NCBI RefSeq assembly: GCF_900182705.1 | Contig: NZ_FXTP01000002.1 | Coordinates: 372,001-436,000 of the forward strand | Reading direction: 5' to 3' | DNA from: Gracilimonas mengyeensis | Lineage (GTDB): Bacteria; Bacteroidota; Rhodothermia; Balneolales; Balneolaceae | DNA length: 64,000 bases | Shown here: positions 35,848-45,230 of the stretch, piece after piece | Layout of the letters: each line of letters opens with the position of its first letter | Position numbering within the stretch: the stretch's first letter is position 1 | Notes under the pieces: generated by a model | Database searches by the model: none | Told to the model about the DNA's origin: nothing | The model's input: only the letters and a program-made list of their open reading frames with translations | Position numbers and translations under genes: made by a program

Positions 35848-37017
35848 TTGTTTAAATGCCCTTTTTGCCGTTTATTCGAGCGAGAGCTATTTAAATTTAT
35901 TCCTGTGGTACAAGATCCCAAACAAATTGTAACACCTTTTGCTTTTGATGTGCATGAAGACCTCTTGGGCTTGCCTCTTGCAACGCCCAAAAGAAGGTTC
36001 GCGGCATTAATGCTTGATCTGTTGTTTGCTTCCTTTTTAAGTGCTTTAGGTGCCTGGGTTCTGGCTATTTCAACTTCCATCCTGTTTTTTTGGCTGGCAG
36101 TTCGTAACAAAGGAGATTCCTGGTTTAAATATGTCGTACGCTTCGGCGGGGCAGCGATGGCATCCGTATTGGTATTTGCCATTACCTTTCATTACACCAA
36201 ATCAGAGGATGATTTCAAGGAAGAAACGAAAAATGAAGTAGCCGAAGAAGTTGCGGAAAATACACAAGTGGTTACGCCAGGAGCTGAAGATATAGATTGG
36301 TCGGCATTCACGAAAAGGGCTATGAGTATTGATTATTCAGATGAAGAAAAAGCAGAGAAAGCCTGGGAGGAATTAGGCAAAGAGATTGAAAGAAGTGCCG
36401 GTGTTTCCGTTGATATTCCTGACTTCGAGAACGATGAGGTGTATCAGGAAGCTTTCAGAGAAAACCTTATCGCTTTATCGTCAGCCATTCAGCAACAGGA
36501 TTCTGCCGCTGTAGATTCTATCCGGGAGGCTTTGGTTCCGGTTATTGCAAAAGCCGAATTGAATACGTTGGGCAATCAGCTAGAGCAATATGAAAGTGAA
36601 AATGATGACCTTGAAGACCGTGTGGAAGAACTCGAGGAGAAAGTAGAAAACCCTTCATTTATACAAAGTACCAGAGCTTTGGCCGCAGATTTCGGGCTGA
36701 ACTTTGGATGGATTGGTATATATTTTATTCTTTGTCTCCCTCTATTCAGTGGTAGAACTATAGGAAAGAAATTGTTGGGTCTTAAGGTCGTCCGATTGAA
36801 TAATGAACCCATAGGACTTTGGTATTCATTTGAACGTTTCGGGGGATATGCAGCAGGCCTGGCAACCGGACTGCTTGGTTTTTTCCAAGTATATTGGGAT
36901 CCAAACCGACAGGGTATTCATGATAAGATCGCGTCAACAGTGGTGGTAGATCTTCGTGAAAAGAAGCGAAAGAAGACTGAAGGACTGAGAAGCAGGGTGC
37001 TTGAGACAGAGGAGTAA
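35848..37017 (+). CDS. RDD family membrane protein with a large coiled-coil insertion
   Basis: Up to 389 residues. RDD core: RRFAALMLDLLFASFLSALG (near 50) as first helices, and GRTIGKKLLGLKVVRLNNEPIGLWYSFERFGG...DPNRQGIHDKIASTVVVD at the end. Between membrane helices 2 and 3 about 170 residues are soluble and acidic, ending in a coiled coil (QLEQYESENDDLEDRVEELEEKVE). This insertion is unusual for RDD proteins. The start is uncertain: the frame opens with TTG at 35848, giving an N-terminal FKCPFC; GTG at 35905 is an alternative. Function unknown. Confidence 0.75.
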   Translation: MFKCPFCRLFERELFKFIPVVQDPKQIVTPFAFDVHEDLLGLPLATPKRRFAALMLDLLFASFLSALGAWVLAISTSILFFWLAVRNKGDSWFKYVVRFGGAAMASVLVFAITFHYTKSEDDFKEETKNEVAEEVAENTQVVTPGAEDIDWSAFTKRAMSIDYSDEEKAEKAWEELGKEIERSAGVSVDIPDFENDEVYQEAFRENLIALSSAIQQQDSAAVDSIREALVPVIAKAELNTLGNQLEQYESENDDLEDRVEELEEKVENPSFIQSTRALAADFGLNFGWIGIYFILCLPLFSGRTIGKKLLGLKVVRLNNEPIGLWYSFERFGGYAAGLATGLLGFFQVYWDPNRQGIHDKIASTVVVDLREKKRKKTEGLRSRVLETEE

Positions 37018-37076
37018 ATTTTGAGCTACTTATCACCTTATCAACATATCACCCAATTACCATATCACTAAACTAC

Positions 37077-37820
37077 CTAATGGCTGATGAGAAGCTGAAA
37101 AGCATTCATTGCCAAAATAGCGAGCGTTACCCAAAGGCCTACTTTTTTAGCATCGCATTCTTCAAGAGCTTCGGGGATGAGGTCGGCAAATACCATCCAG
37201 ATCATAGCTCCGGCGGCCAGGCCCAATCCAAAAGGCAGATACTGCTGAAAAGTTTCTACAAACAGGAAAGCCGGGATGGCCATCAAAGGTTGTGGAAGGC
37301 TGGAAAAGATGCTCCACCAGACGGCTTTCAAAGCTGAAGTGCCCTGCGGTACCATCACCAAACTTATAGCCAGCCCTTCAGGAATATTATGCACGGCAAT
37401 GGCAATGGCGATAAAAACACCGAATTCCATGGTACTGGCAAAAGAGACGCCCACACTTACTCCTTCTGCAAAGGAATGCACGGTCATGATCCCCAAGAAC
37501 AAAAGCATTTGTTTGCGCTTTCCGCCTATTAAATCACCTACTTCCACCGAGTGACTGTTATCCATCCATCGGTTGGCAACGGCTACCAAGATGAGGCCTG
37601 CAACCATGCCTCCCAATGTCATCCATTCACTCACGTTGTAGCCTTCCATGATCAAACTAAAACTGGCAGCGAGCATCAACCCGGATGCAACCGCATTGGA
37701 TTTGCCCAGCAGGGAAGGGGAGATATCCTTAATAAAGAAAAAGGGTACGGCTCCCAGTCCGGTAGTTACGGCGGTGAGCAGCGCATAAAGAAAAACTTTG
37801 ATAAGGGGTACTTCCAGCAT
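37077..37820 (-). CDS. ZIP family divalent metal transporter
   Basis: 247 residues, about eight membrane helices. Metal-site helices are visible as VHSFAEGVSVGVSF (near 118) and IAVHNIPEGLAISLVM (near 150), the paired HxxxEG motifs of ZIP transporters. Moves zinc or other divalent cations into the cytoplasm. Monocistronic; no metal-responsive site recognised upstream. Confidence 0.92.
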   Translation of the reverse strand: MLEVPLIKVFLYALLTAVTTGLGAVPFFFIKDISPSLLGKSNAVASGLMLAASFSLIMEGYNVSEWMTLGGMVAGLILVAVANRWMDNSHSVEVGDLIGGKRKQMLLFLGIMTVHSFAEGVSVGVSFASTMEFGVFIAIAIAVHNIPEGLAISLVMVPQGTSALKAVWWSIFSSLPQPLMAIPAFLFVETFQQYLPFGLGLAAGAMIWMVFADLIPEALEECDAKKVGLWVTLAILAMNAFQLLISH

Positions 37821-38233
37821 ATCTGCAGTGATGAAATTGAGGGCTTAAAATAGAAAGAGGCCTTGGAATTCCCTAACTGCTTGCGCGGGAGATGGTAATT
37901 TAAAAGCAGTCAAAATATGCAGAGTATGATTACAGATTACAGATTCCAAAACAATATTATCCTAAACCTTATTGATACTGTCTACTCTTTTAAGACGGAA
38001 CACTTTTTTAACTGGTAATAAGTACAATCAAGGTTTCTAAACATTTGCGCGGTTCGTAAAAGCCTCTCCTTGTGAAGGAGAGGTTTGGTGAGGTCAAAGA
38101 TTAGGGCTTGTAGATTGCCAATACTTAACCGGTTTTTTAATGTTCAGGACACTAATATTTTCAAAATAAAAAAAGCCCTGAAAAGCGAGAACACTTATCA
38201 GGGCTTAAAATTTATTTGAACTGCTTATGTAGC
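37821..38233. other. 413-bp intergenic region
   Basis: Contains GATTACA-type short repeats (37930-37946), a palindromic CCTCTCCTT-GTG-AAGGAGAGG element (38065-38085) also seen in variant form near 48.3 kb, and the purA terminator. No gene seen. Confidence 0.55.
38166..38206 (-). terminator. purA terminator
   Basis: AAGCCCTGA (38173-38181) pairs with TCAGGGCTT (38198-38206); on the minus strand the stem is followed by a run of Ts. Ends 28 bases past the purA stop. Confidence 0.85.
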
Positions 38234-39514
<1,281 letters not shown>

Positions 39515-39528
39515 CTAAACAATTCAAT

Positions 39529-39552
39529 AAAAAAGGGGTGCAAAACACCCCT
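39529..39552 (-). terminator. terminator between STAS gene and purA
   Basis: AGGGGTG (39534-39540) / CACCCCT (39546-39552), loop CAAAA; on the minus strand followed by TTTTTTATT. Terminates the STAS/SecDF side before purA. Confidence 0.8.
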
Positions 39553-39581
39553 CTTTGATTCTGTTAATAATTTATCGGATA

Positions 39582-39923
39582 TCAATCCTGATAAGATTCG
39601 GCAGCTTCTTTTACCGATTTGTAATGCTTGAAAACCGTAATGAGTTTTGTAACAACCAGAAGGCTCTCAATTTTGTCGGTAGCATTGGCAATACGGAGGT
39701 CTCCTCCTGCTTTACGCATCGTGGTAAGGCCGCCAATTAGCATGCCAAGACCTGATGAGTTCATAAACTTAACTTTACCAAGGTCTACAACAATATTTGT
39801 TTTACCGGCATCGATCAGTTCATGTAATTTTTCATTCAGGCTGACCGCATCAGGGCCTCCCATCACGTTACCTTTAAATTCGATAACTACGCTGTTGTAA
39901 CGTTCGGACGTATTAAAACTCAT
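39582..39923 (-). CDS. STAS-domain anti-sigma-factor antagonist
   Basis: 113 residues, a single STAS domain. The pattern VDLGKVKFMNSSGLGMLIGGL (residues 45-66) contains the serine normally phosphorylated by an anti-sigma kinase (NSSGLG). Expected to bind and release a partner kinase/anti-sigma factor; none is encoded here. Twenty bases downstream of secF in the same direction, so possibly the last gene of the secD-secF operon. Confidence 0.9.
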   Translation of the reverse strand: MSFNTSERYNSVVIEFKGNVMGGPDAVSLNEKLHELIDAGKTNIVVDLGKVKFMNSSGLGMLIGGLTTMRKAGGDLRIANATDKIESLLVVTKLITVFKHYKSVKEAAESYQD

Positions 39924-39943
39924 AGTTTTTTATGTATTTTGAA

Positions 39944-40858
39944 TTAAGATTTTTGGGTACGCTCTTCCAGCTCAACTACCAGGGCGCTGGCTACAAACAG
40001 CGAACTGTAAGTTCCTAAGACGATACCGATTAACAGTGCAAAAGAAAAGCCCTTTAACACTTCTCCGCCGAAAATAAATAGTACCAACACCACAAACAAG
40101 GTGGTAATAGAAGTAATAACGGTACGGCTCAAAGTGTCGTTAAGACTTTTGTTAACCATGGGCATATAGTCCATGCCTTTGTGCACGATTGAGTTTTCAC
40201 GGATACGGTCAAATACTACCACGGTATCGTTAAGCGAGTAACCCACAATGGTGAGGAAAGCCGCAATAATGGATTGATCGATTTGCAGGCTGAAAGGTAC
40301 CAGATCTGCCAGAATGGTAAATATCCCCAATACAATCACCACATCATGTACCAGGGCTGCCACCGCGCCGGCCGAGAAGGTCCAGTTGCGGAAGCGAATA
40401 AGGATATAGATGAAGATAATGACAATGGCATAAATGATAGCCTGCAAGGCTCCCCACTTGAGGTCTTCCGCAAAACGGGGACCTACCACATCCGTTTTAA
40501 TTACGGTTGCGGGATTATCCGGGTACACCTCCTGTACCGTTGAGGTAATGATATCCTGCACTACATTGATTTCGCTTTCATTGTCGGTACGGATCAGTAC
40601 TTCGTTGCCTTCCTGCCCAAAGAGTTTTACTTCGGGGGTGGCTCCAAGTGGATTAGACAGGTTTTCGCGCAAATCAACTACGCTTACTTCGCTGTCAAAC
40701 TGAAGTACAAATTCCTTTCCTCCACGGAAGTCAATGCCGTATTGCAGGCCTTTGGTTAAAATGGCTCCGAGTGAAGCCAGGAATAGAACAGCCGAAATGA
40801 TGTAAGCCATCTTTCGGGTTCCGGTAAAATTAAAACTTGGTGTTTCAAACCATCTCAT
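39944..40858 (-). CDS. secF: protein translocase subunit SecF
   Basis: 304 residues, six membrane helices with the periplasmic P1-like domain between helix 1 and 2. Motifs: GIDFRGGKEFVLQF, DVVGPRFAEDLKWGALQAI, GYSLNDTVVVFDRIRENS (near 200), LNDTLSRTVITSITTL. Works with SecD to complete protein export using the proton gradient. Starts 38 bases after the secD stop. Confidence 0.97.
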   Translation of the reverse strand: MRWFETPSFNFTGTRKMAYIISAVLFLASLGAILTKGLQYGIDFRGGKEFVLQFDSEVSVVDLRENLSNPLGATPEVKLFGQEGNEVLIRTDNESEINVVQDIITSTVQEVYPDNPATVIKTDVVGPRFAEDLKWGALQAIIYAIVIIFIYILIRFRNWTFSAGAVAALVHDVVIVLGIFTILADLVPFSLQIDQSIIAAFLTIVGYSLNDTVVVFDRIRENSIVHKGMDYMPMVNKSLNDTLSRTVITSITTLFVVLVLFIFGGEVLKGFSFALLIGIVLGTYSSLFVASALVVELEERTQKS

Positions 40859-40896
40859 AATAAGTGTCCTTTTGTCGTTTTAAAATTCTTTGGGGA

Positions 40897-42720
40897 TTAA
40901 CCGAATGTTACGGTTGAGGGCTTGTTCTGGCTCAGGTAATCAACAATTACACGGGTGATTACGATAGCGCTAAACAGCGATGCTACAATACCGGCCATCA
41001 GTGTAACCGCAAAACCTTTGATCGGGCCAACTCCAAAACTGAACAGGATGATGGCAACAAAGAAAGTGGTTACGTTGGCGTCAATAATCGCACTCATGGC
41101 GTTGGAATAACCAGCTTCAATAGAAGCTTTCATGGTTTTTCCAGTTCGCTGTTCTTCCCTGATTCGGTCAAAGATCAGCACGTTTGCATCTACCGCCATA
41201 CCGATGGTTAATACAATACCGGCAATACCTGGCAGGGTCAGCGTGGCTTTGAAAGCCGCTAAAATCCCCAGAATAAAAATGATGTTGAGCAATAGCGCAA
41301 GGTCAGCGATACCTCCACCTGTGCGGTAATACACAATCATGAAGATGGCTACGATACCCAGGCCAACCAATACGGAGTTAAGTCCGGCACTGATCGATTC
41401 AGCACCCAGGGTAGCACCTACAGTACGCTCTTCAAGAATCTCAAGAGGAGCGGGCAGGGCACCTGAAAGCAGGATGTTAACCAAATCCTCTGCTTCCTGT
41501 ACGCCATCAAGTCCGGTGATGGAAGAACGGCCGTTTGAGATTTTGGTTTGTACATTTGGATAAGAGAATACATATCCGTCGAGCACGATGGCAACCGGCT
41601 TGCCTATGTTGGCGCCGGTGATACGGCCCCATTTGCGAGCGCCTTCACTGTTCATGCTCATGGATACTTCCGGTACGTTGGTGGCAGGATCAAACTGAAC
41701 ACTGGCGGCTTCAATAACTTCACCGGTCAATTCGATTTGGGTTCGAACCCCAATAAGCTGGTATAGATCCTGTCCGCTTTGGCCAGGCAGCGGGTTGGCA
41801 CTCCACATCACCGTTGTGTTGCGGGGCATCATGCGCTGAATATCTTGCGTTCTAAGCAGATCCATCACTCGGGCAGTATCTTCGGGTGTGGCATAACCAA
41901 CCAGGTAAGGACTTTGCGCAGGTACCAGTACTTCTTCAAGCGGGTTGAATTGAGACTGAGCGGCAGAATCGGTTTGGGCTGAGTCTGCATCCGCATCCTG
42001 ATAGGTATCATAATAGGTATACAGCTGATCTACAAAAGAGCTGAATTCATTGGCGTCGGCAGCCAGACGGAATTCCAGGCGGGCCGTACCTTTCAGCAGG
42101 TTACGCACACGCTCTTTGTCTTCTACGCCAGGCAGCTCAACCACAATACGGCTTTGCCCCTGTTTTACGATAGAAGGCTCGGTTACACCGTAACGGTCAA
42201 CACGTGTACGGATAATTTCGATAGCTCGTTCGAGGGCAGATTCCCGCTGGTTTTTCAGGTAAGTGGCAATCTCCTCGTTGGTAGAACGGCGGGTGATGTC
42301 CATGGCATCGTTACGGTAATAACGGCTGAGACGGGCATCGGGATCGCGGCTTTCAAATTCAGCAACCATCAGATCGATGAAATCTTCGCCGGTTTCGATG
42401 GACTGATCACGTGCGGTTTGAATCACATCAGTGAGCAGCTGATCGGCATTCTCGCCAGCCAGTTCTTGCACCAGTTGAGGTACACCCACTTCCAGCGTTA
42501 CGTGCATACCGCCCTGAAGGTCAAGACCAAGAGAGAGGGTGTTGGCTCGAAGTTCTTCAAGGTCTTCACCGTTTTCTTCCCGGTACTCGGCTGCTTCCGA
42601 AGGGCTGAGGTCGTCAATATAATTTTGCTCCAGGGTCCATTGAATGGTAGGGAGTAGGTAATAAATGGTCAGGGCCAGGAAAGCCACTATAGAACCAATT
42701 TTAAATCCGTTTCCTTGCAT
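40897..42720 (-). CDS. secD: protein translocase subunit SecD
   Basis: 607 residues. LGLDLQGGMHVTLEV (near 45), RVDRYGVTEPSIVKQGQSRIVVELPGV (near 175), SGALPAPLEILEERTVGATLG, AVDANVLIFDRIREE (near 520), and SAIIDANVTTFFVAIILF. Part of the SecDF machinery with the next gene. An internal GGTTCGAACC stretch resembles a tRNA T-arm but is coding. Separate secD and secF genes are kept here, unlike the fused form in many Bacteroidia. Confidence 0.97.
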   Translation of the reverse strand: MQGNGFKIGSIVAFLALTIYYLLPTIQWTLEQNYIDDLSPSEAAEYREENGEDLEELRANTLSLGLDLQGGMHVTLEVGVPQLVQELAGENADQLLTDVIQTARDQSIETGEDFIDLMVAEFESRDPDARLSRYYRNDAMDITRRSTNEEIATYLKNQRESALERAIEIIRTRVDRYGVTEPSIVKQGQSRIVVELPGVEDKERVRNLLKGTARLEFRLAADANEFSSFVDQLYTYYDTYQDADADSAQTDSAAQSQFNPLEEVLVPAQSPYLVGYATPEDTARVMDLLRTQDIQRMMPRNTTVMWSANPLPGQSGQDLYQLIGVRTQIELTGEVIEAASVQFDPATNVPEVSMSMNSEGARKWGRITGANIGKPVAIVLDGYVFSYPNVQTKISNGRSSITGLDGVQEAEDLVNILLSGALPAPLEILEERTVGATLGAESISAGLNSVLVGLGIVAIFMIVYYRTGGGIADLALLLNIIFILGILAAFKATLTLPGIAGIVLTIGMAVDANVLIFDRIREEQRTGKTMKASIEAGYSNAMSAIIDANVTTFFVAIILFSFGVGPIKGFAVTLMAGIVASLFSAIVITRVIVDYLSQNKPSTVTFG

Positions 42721-42872
42721 AATAGTTGATTTTAGTAGTTTGAAAATTGATTAGGGATAAAAAAGAAAAAGAATAAAGCGCATCAGCTAATAGCTGCTGC
42801 ATGCTTCATCATGTCAGCACTTTTGCATCAAAAAAATTGAAAAGTGTTGAGATAAAAAGAAAAGAGAAAATT

Positions 42873-43427
42873 CTATGGGGCACCGATAGCCGTACCACCT
42901 GAAAGAGGAGAAATGTGATAATCAATCGCGACTATGGCGGTTTGTTCGACGATATTTCCAGAAAGTGCAAAAGCAAGCTGCTGATCAGCAGTAAGGGATT
43001 TAGCCTGAAAAGTCAGCCCGTCAACCGGTAAAACCGAGTGTGGCTGAGCTTGTTTTATAATGACGGCTTTCCCCATGCCAGAAGAAGAATGCTGATAGGC
43101 ATTCCATTCTTTAAGCAGCACACGAAATACTTCGCCTTCATCTTTTGATTGCGCATCAACCGGAAGCTCAAAATCTTCAGCATGAGCTTTAACCAGCGAT
43201 GAGGCTTCACGAATCACCGATTCCAGTTCGCTTTCGGATTTGGATAATCCGCGAATCTGGTCAGCTACGTCACTGTTGCTGTTTGTTTTCAGGTTTGATT
43301 GCAACCAAAAGGCAAAGGCGTCCTGGCTGGTATCATCCCCAATAGGCTTGATGAAACAGAATAGCAAGCCCAGCAGCAAAGTGCAGACACTATAAATTCG
43401 GGTGATATGTGTTCTGAAAAATTTCAT
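42873..43427 (-). CDS. small secreted or anchored protein of unknown function
   Basis: 184 residues. N-terminal hydrophobic segment (YSVCTLLLGLLFCFI) that may be a signal anchor or peptide, then a polar helical body and a C-terminal strand-rich end (IVAIDYHISPLSGG). No recognised motif. Located 150 bases upstream of secD in the same direction; a relation to it is not shown. Confidence 0.5.
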   Translation of the reverse strand: MKFFRTHITRIYSVCTLLLGLLFCFIKPIGDDTSQDAFAFWLQSNLKTNSNSDVADQIRGLSKSESELESVIREASSLVKAHAEDFELPVDAQSKDEGEVFRVLLKEWNAYQHSSSGMGKAVIIKQAQPHSVLPVDGLTFQAKSLTADQQLAFALSGNIVEQTAIVAIDYHISPLSGGTAIGAP

Positions 43428-43817
43428 CAGACATAGAAGATAACGAACTCAGCATCAATTATGAACCGAAATTTATAATGGATAAATAACAGTAGTTTGA
43501 GAAATCTCGGGAACTGATATTGCCGAAGAACTCATCGGGAAGTGGAACATGTGAAATCCAGAATATGAAAAAGAAATTACTTGAGAGGTACTCAAAGCGG
43601 CATATCCCATTTTCAAAGAAAAGGGAGCAACCATTCACGTGAATGTGCTGGTTATGGCAACTTTATTAAAGTGAACCCTGAGAAACGAGTGAGAATAATG
43701 ATGGTAACGTCGGTTCAAAATGATCCATTTGGCTTGAATGACGATCAGATATGTTTGTAAGAATGATTACGGATTAGAGCTGGTTATCTAAGTACTTAAA
43801 TAACAAAGAAATCATTT
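43428..43817. other. 390-bp divergent intergenic region with relic frame
   Basis: Between the minus-strand hypothetical gene and gdhA. Contains the 43569-43760 open frame described separately and AT-rich leader sequence. No consensus promoter recognised. Confidence 0.5.
43569..43760 (+). pseudogene. possible gene relic, C-terminal fragment
   Basis: A 63-codon frame without ATG (TTG at 43581), reading ...RKGSNHSRECAGYGNFIKV and then NPEKRVRIMMVTS, ending at TAA 43758. The H..CAGYGNF-(I/V)-K-V-N-P-E-K pattern resembles the end of serine beta-lactamase-like hydrolases, where a glycine-rich strand precedes a DPEK turn. Upstream stop codons and lack of the catalytic SxxK make it a remnant at best. 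Low confidence. Confidence 0.25.
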
Positions 43818-45161
43818 ATGTACGATAAAGATCAGCTTCTAAAGACTATTGAAAAAAGGAATCCTCATCAAAAAGAATTTATACAGGCAGTGAGCGAGGT
43901 GTATAGTGATGTGATTCCTTTCATCAACAACTCGGATGGAAATAAATATCAGGCTTCTTCCATCCTGGAACGTCTGGCAGAGCCTGACCGGATCATCCGC
44001 TTTCGGGTAACCTGGGAGGATGACGAAGGGAATGTTCAGGTAAACAGGGCCTGGAGAGTGCAATTTAATAATTCAACCGGGCCTTATAAGGGAGGCATGC
44101 GCTTTCATCCCTCTGTAAATGAAAGTGTATTGAAGTTTTTGGGATTTGAGCAGTGTTTCAAAAATGCACTCACTGACTTGCCGATGGGCGGAGCCAAAGG
44201 AGGGTCAGATTTTGATCCCAAGGGAAAAAGTGATCAGGAAGTGTTTCGATTCTGCAGCAACCTTATGCAGGAATTGCACCGGTATATTGGGGTAGATACC
44301 GACGTGCCGGCCGGGGATATCGGAGTTGGAGTGCGTGAAATCGGATACCTGTTTGGCCAGTATAAAAAAGTGACCAACCGGTTTACTGGTACTCTTACTG
44401 GCAAAGGTATCAGCTTTGGGGGAAGCCTGATCCGTACGGAAGCTACGGGTTACGGGCTCATATATTTTGTGGATCAGATGCTGCAAAAGGCAGATGATGG
44501 TCTGGAGGATAAAGAAATCCTGATTTCCGGTAGCGGGAATGTGGCCATTTACGCCTGCGAAAAAGCGTTGGAACAAGGCGCGAAGGTAATCAGTATGTCA
44601 GACTCTGACGGAACAGTGATTGATAAGGACGGCATTGATGAAGACAAGCTGGCCTACATCAAAGACTTGAAAGAAGTGCGCAGAGGCAGAATTTCAGAAT
44701 ACGCCGATGAGTTTAACTGTGAATACCTGGAAGGAGAAAAGCCTTGGGGAGTTGAAGCAGATATTGCCCTGCCTTGTGCCACGGAGAATGAAATTGGAAA
44801 AAGTGATGCCGAAAGCTTAATAGATAACGGCATTTCTTTAGTTGCTGAAGGAGCAAATATGCCCTGCACTAATGAGGCATCAGAACTATTTAGAAATTCA
44901 GAGATCTTGTACGCGCCCGGAAAAGCTTCAAATGCGGGCGGAGTAGCAGTATCCGGACTGGAGATTGCCCAAAATAACATTCGGATAAACTGGTCGGCCG
45001 GAGAGGTTAATGATCGTCTTCAGGATATAATGAGTAATATCCATGACCGGTGTTACGAGCATGGGAAGAAGGATGGTGAGGCAACAGATTATGTGAAAGG
45101 GGCGAATATAGCCGGCTTTAAAAAAGTGGCGGACTCCATGCATGCTTTCGGTCCGCTATAG
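43818..45161 (+). CDS. gdhA: NADP-type glutamate dehydrogenase
   Basis: 447 residues, the hexameric 50-kDa class. Interconverts 2-oxoglutarate plus ammonium and glutamate. Motifs: GPYKGGMRFHPSVN (near 89), the catalytic-lysine region LPMGGAKGGSDFDPKG (near 122), DVPAGDIGVGVREIGYL, EATGYGLIYFV and the dinucleotide loop ISGSGNVAIYACEKA (near 237). NADP specificity is inferred from class. Monocistronic. Confidence 0.95.
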   Translation: MYDKDQLLKTIEKRNPHQKEFIQAVSEVYSDVIPFINNSDGNKYQASSILERLAEPDRIIRFRVTWEDDEGNVQVNRAWRVQFNNSTGPYKGGMRFHPSVNESVLKFLGFEQCFKNALTDLPMGGAKGGSDFDPKGKSDQEVFRFCSNLMQELHRYIGVDTDVPAGDIGVGVREIGYLFGQYKKVTNRFTGTLTGKGISFGGSLIRTEATGYGLIYFVDQMLQKADDGLEDKEILISGSGNVAIYACEKALEQGAKVISMSDSDGTVIDKDGIDEDKLAYIKDLKEVRRGRISEYADEFNCEYLEGEKPWGVEADIALPCATENEIGKSDAESLIDNGISLVAEGANMPCTNEASELFRNSEILYAPGKASNAGGVAVSGLEIAQNNIRINWSAGEVNDRLQDIMSNIHDRCYEHGKKDGEATDYVKGANIAGFKKVADSMHAFGPL

Positions 45162-45230
45162 AATCGACACACACCATTCCATATCATTGGTACAATAGAA
45201 GAAAGGCATGAAGTGATTCCATTAAAGAGG

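Noticed and set aside
35848-35904. FKCPFC as a zinc or redox motif in the RDD protein
   Set aside because: The start codon is uncertain and the cysteines may lie outside the translated product.
41735-41755. GGTTCGAACC resembling a tRNA T-arm
   Set aside because: Lies inside secD in frame, with no acceptor or anticodon arms around it.
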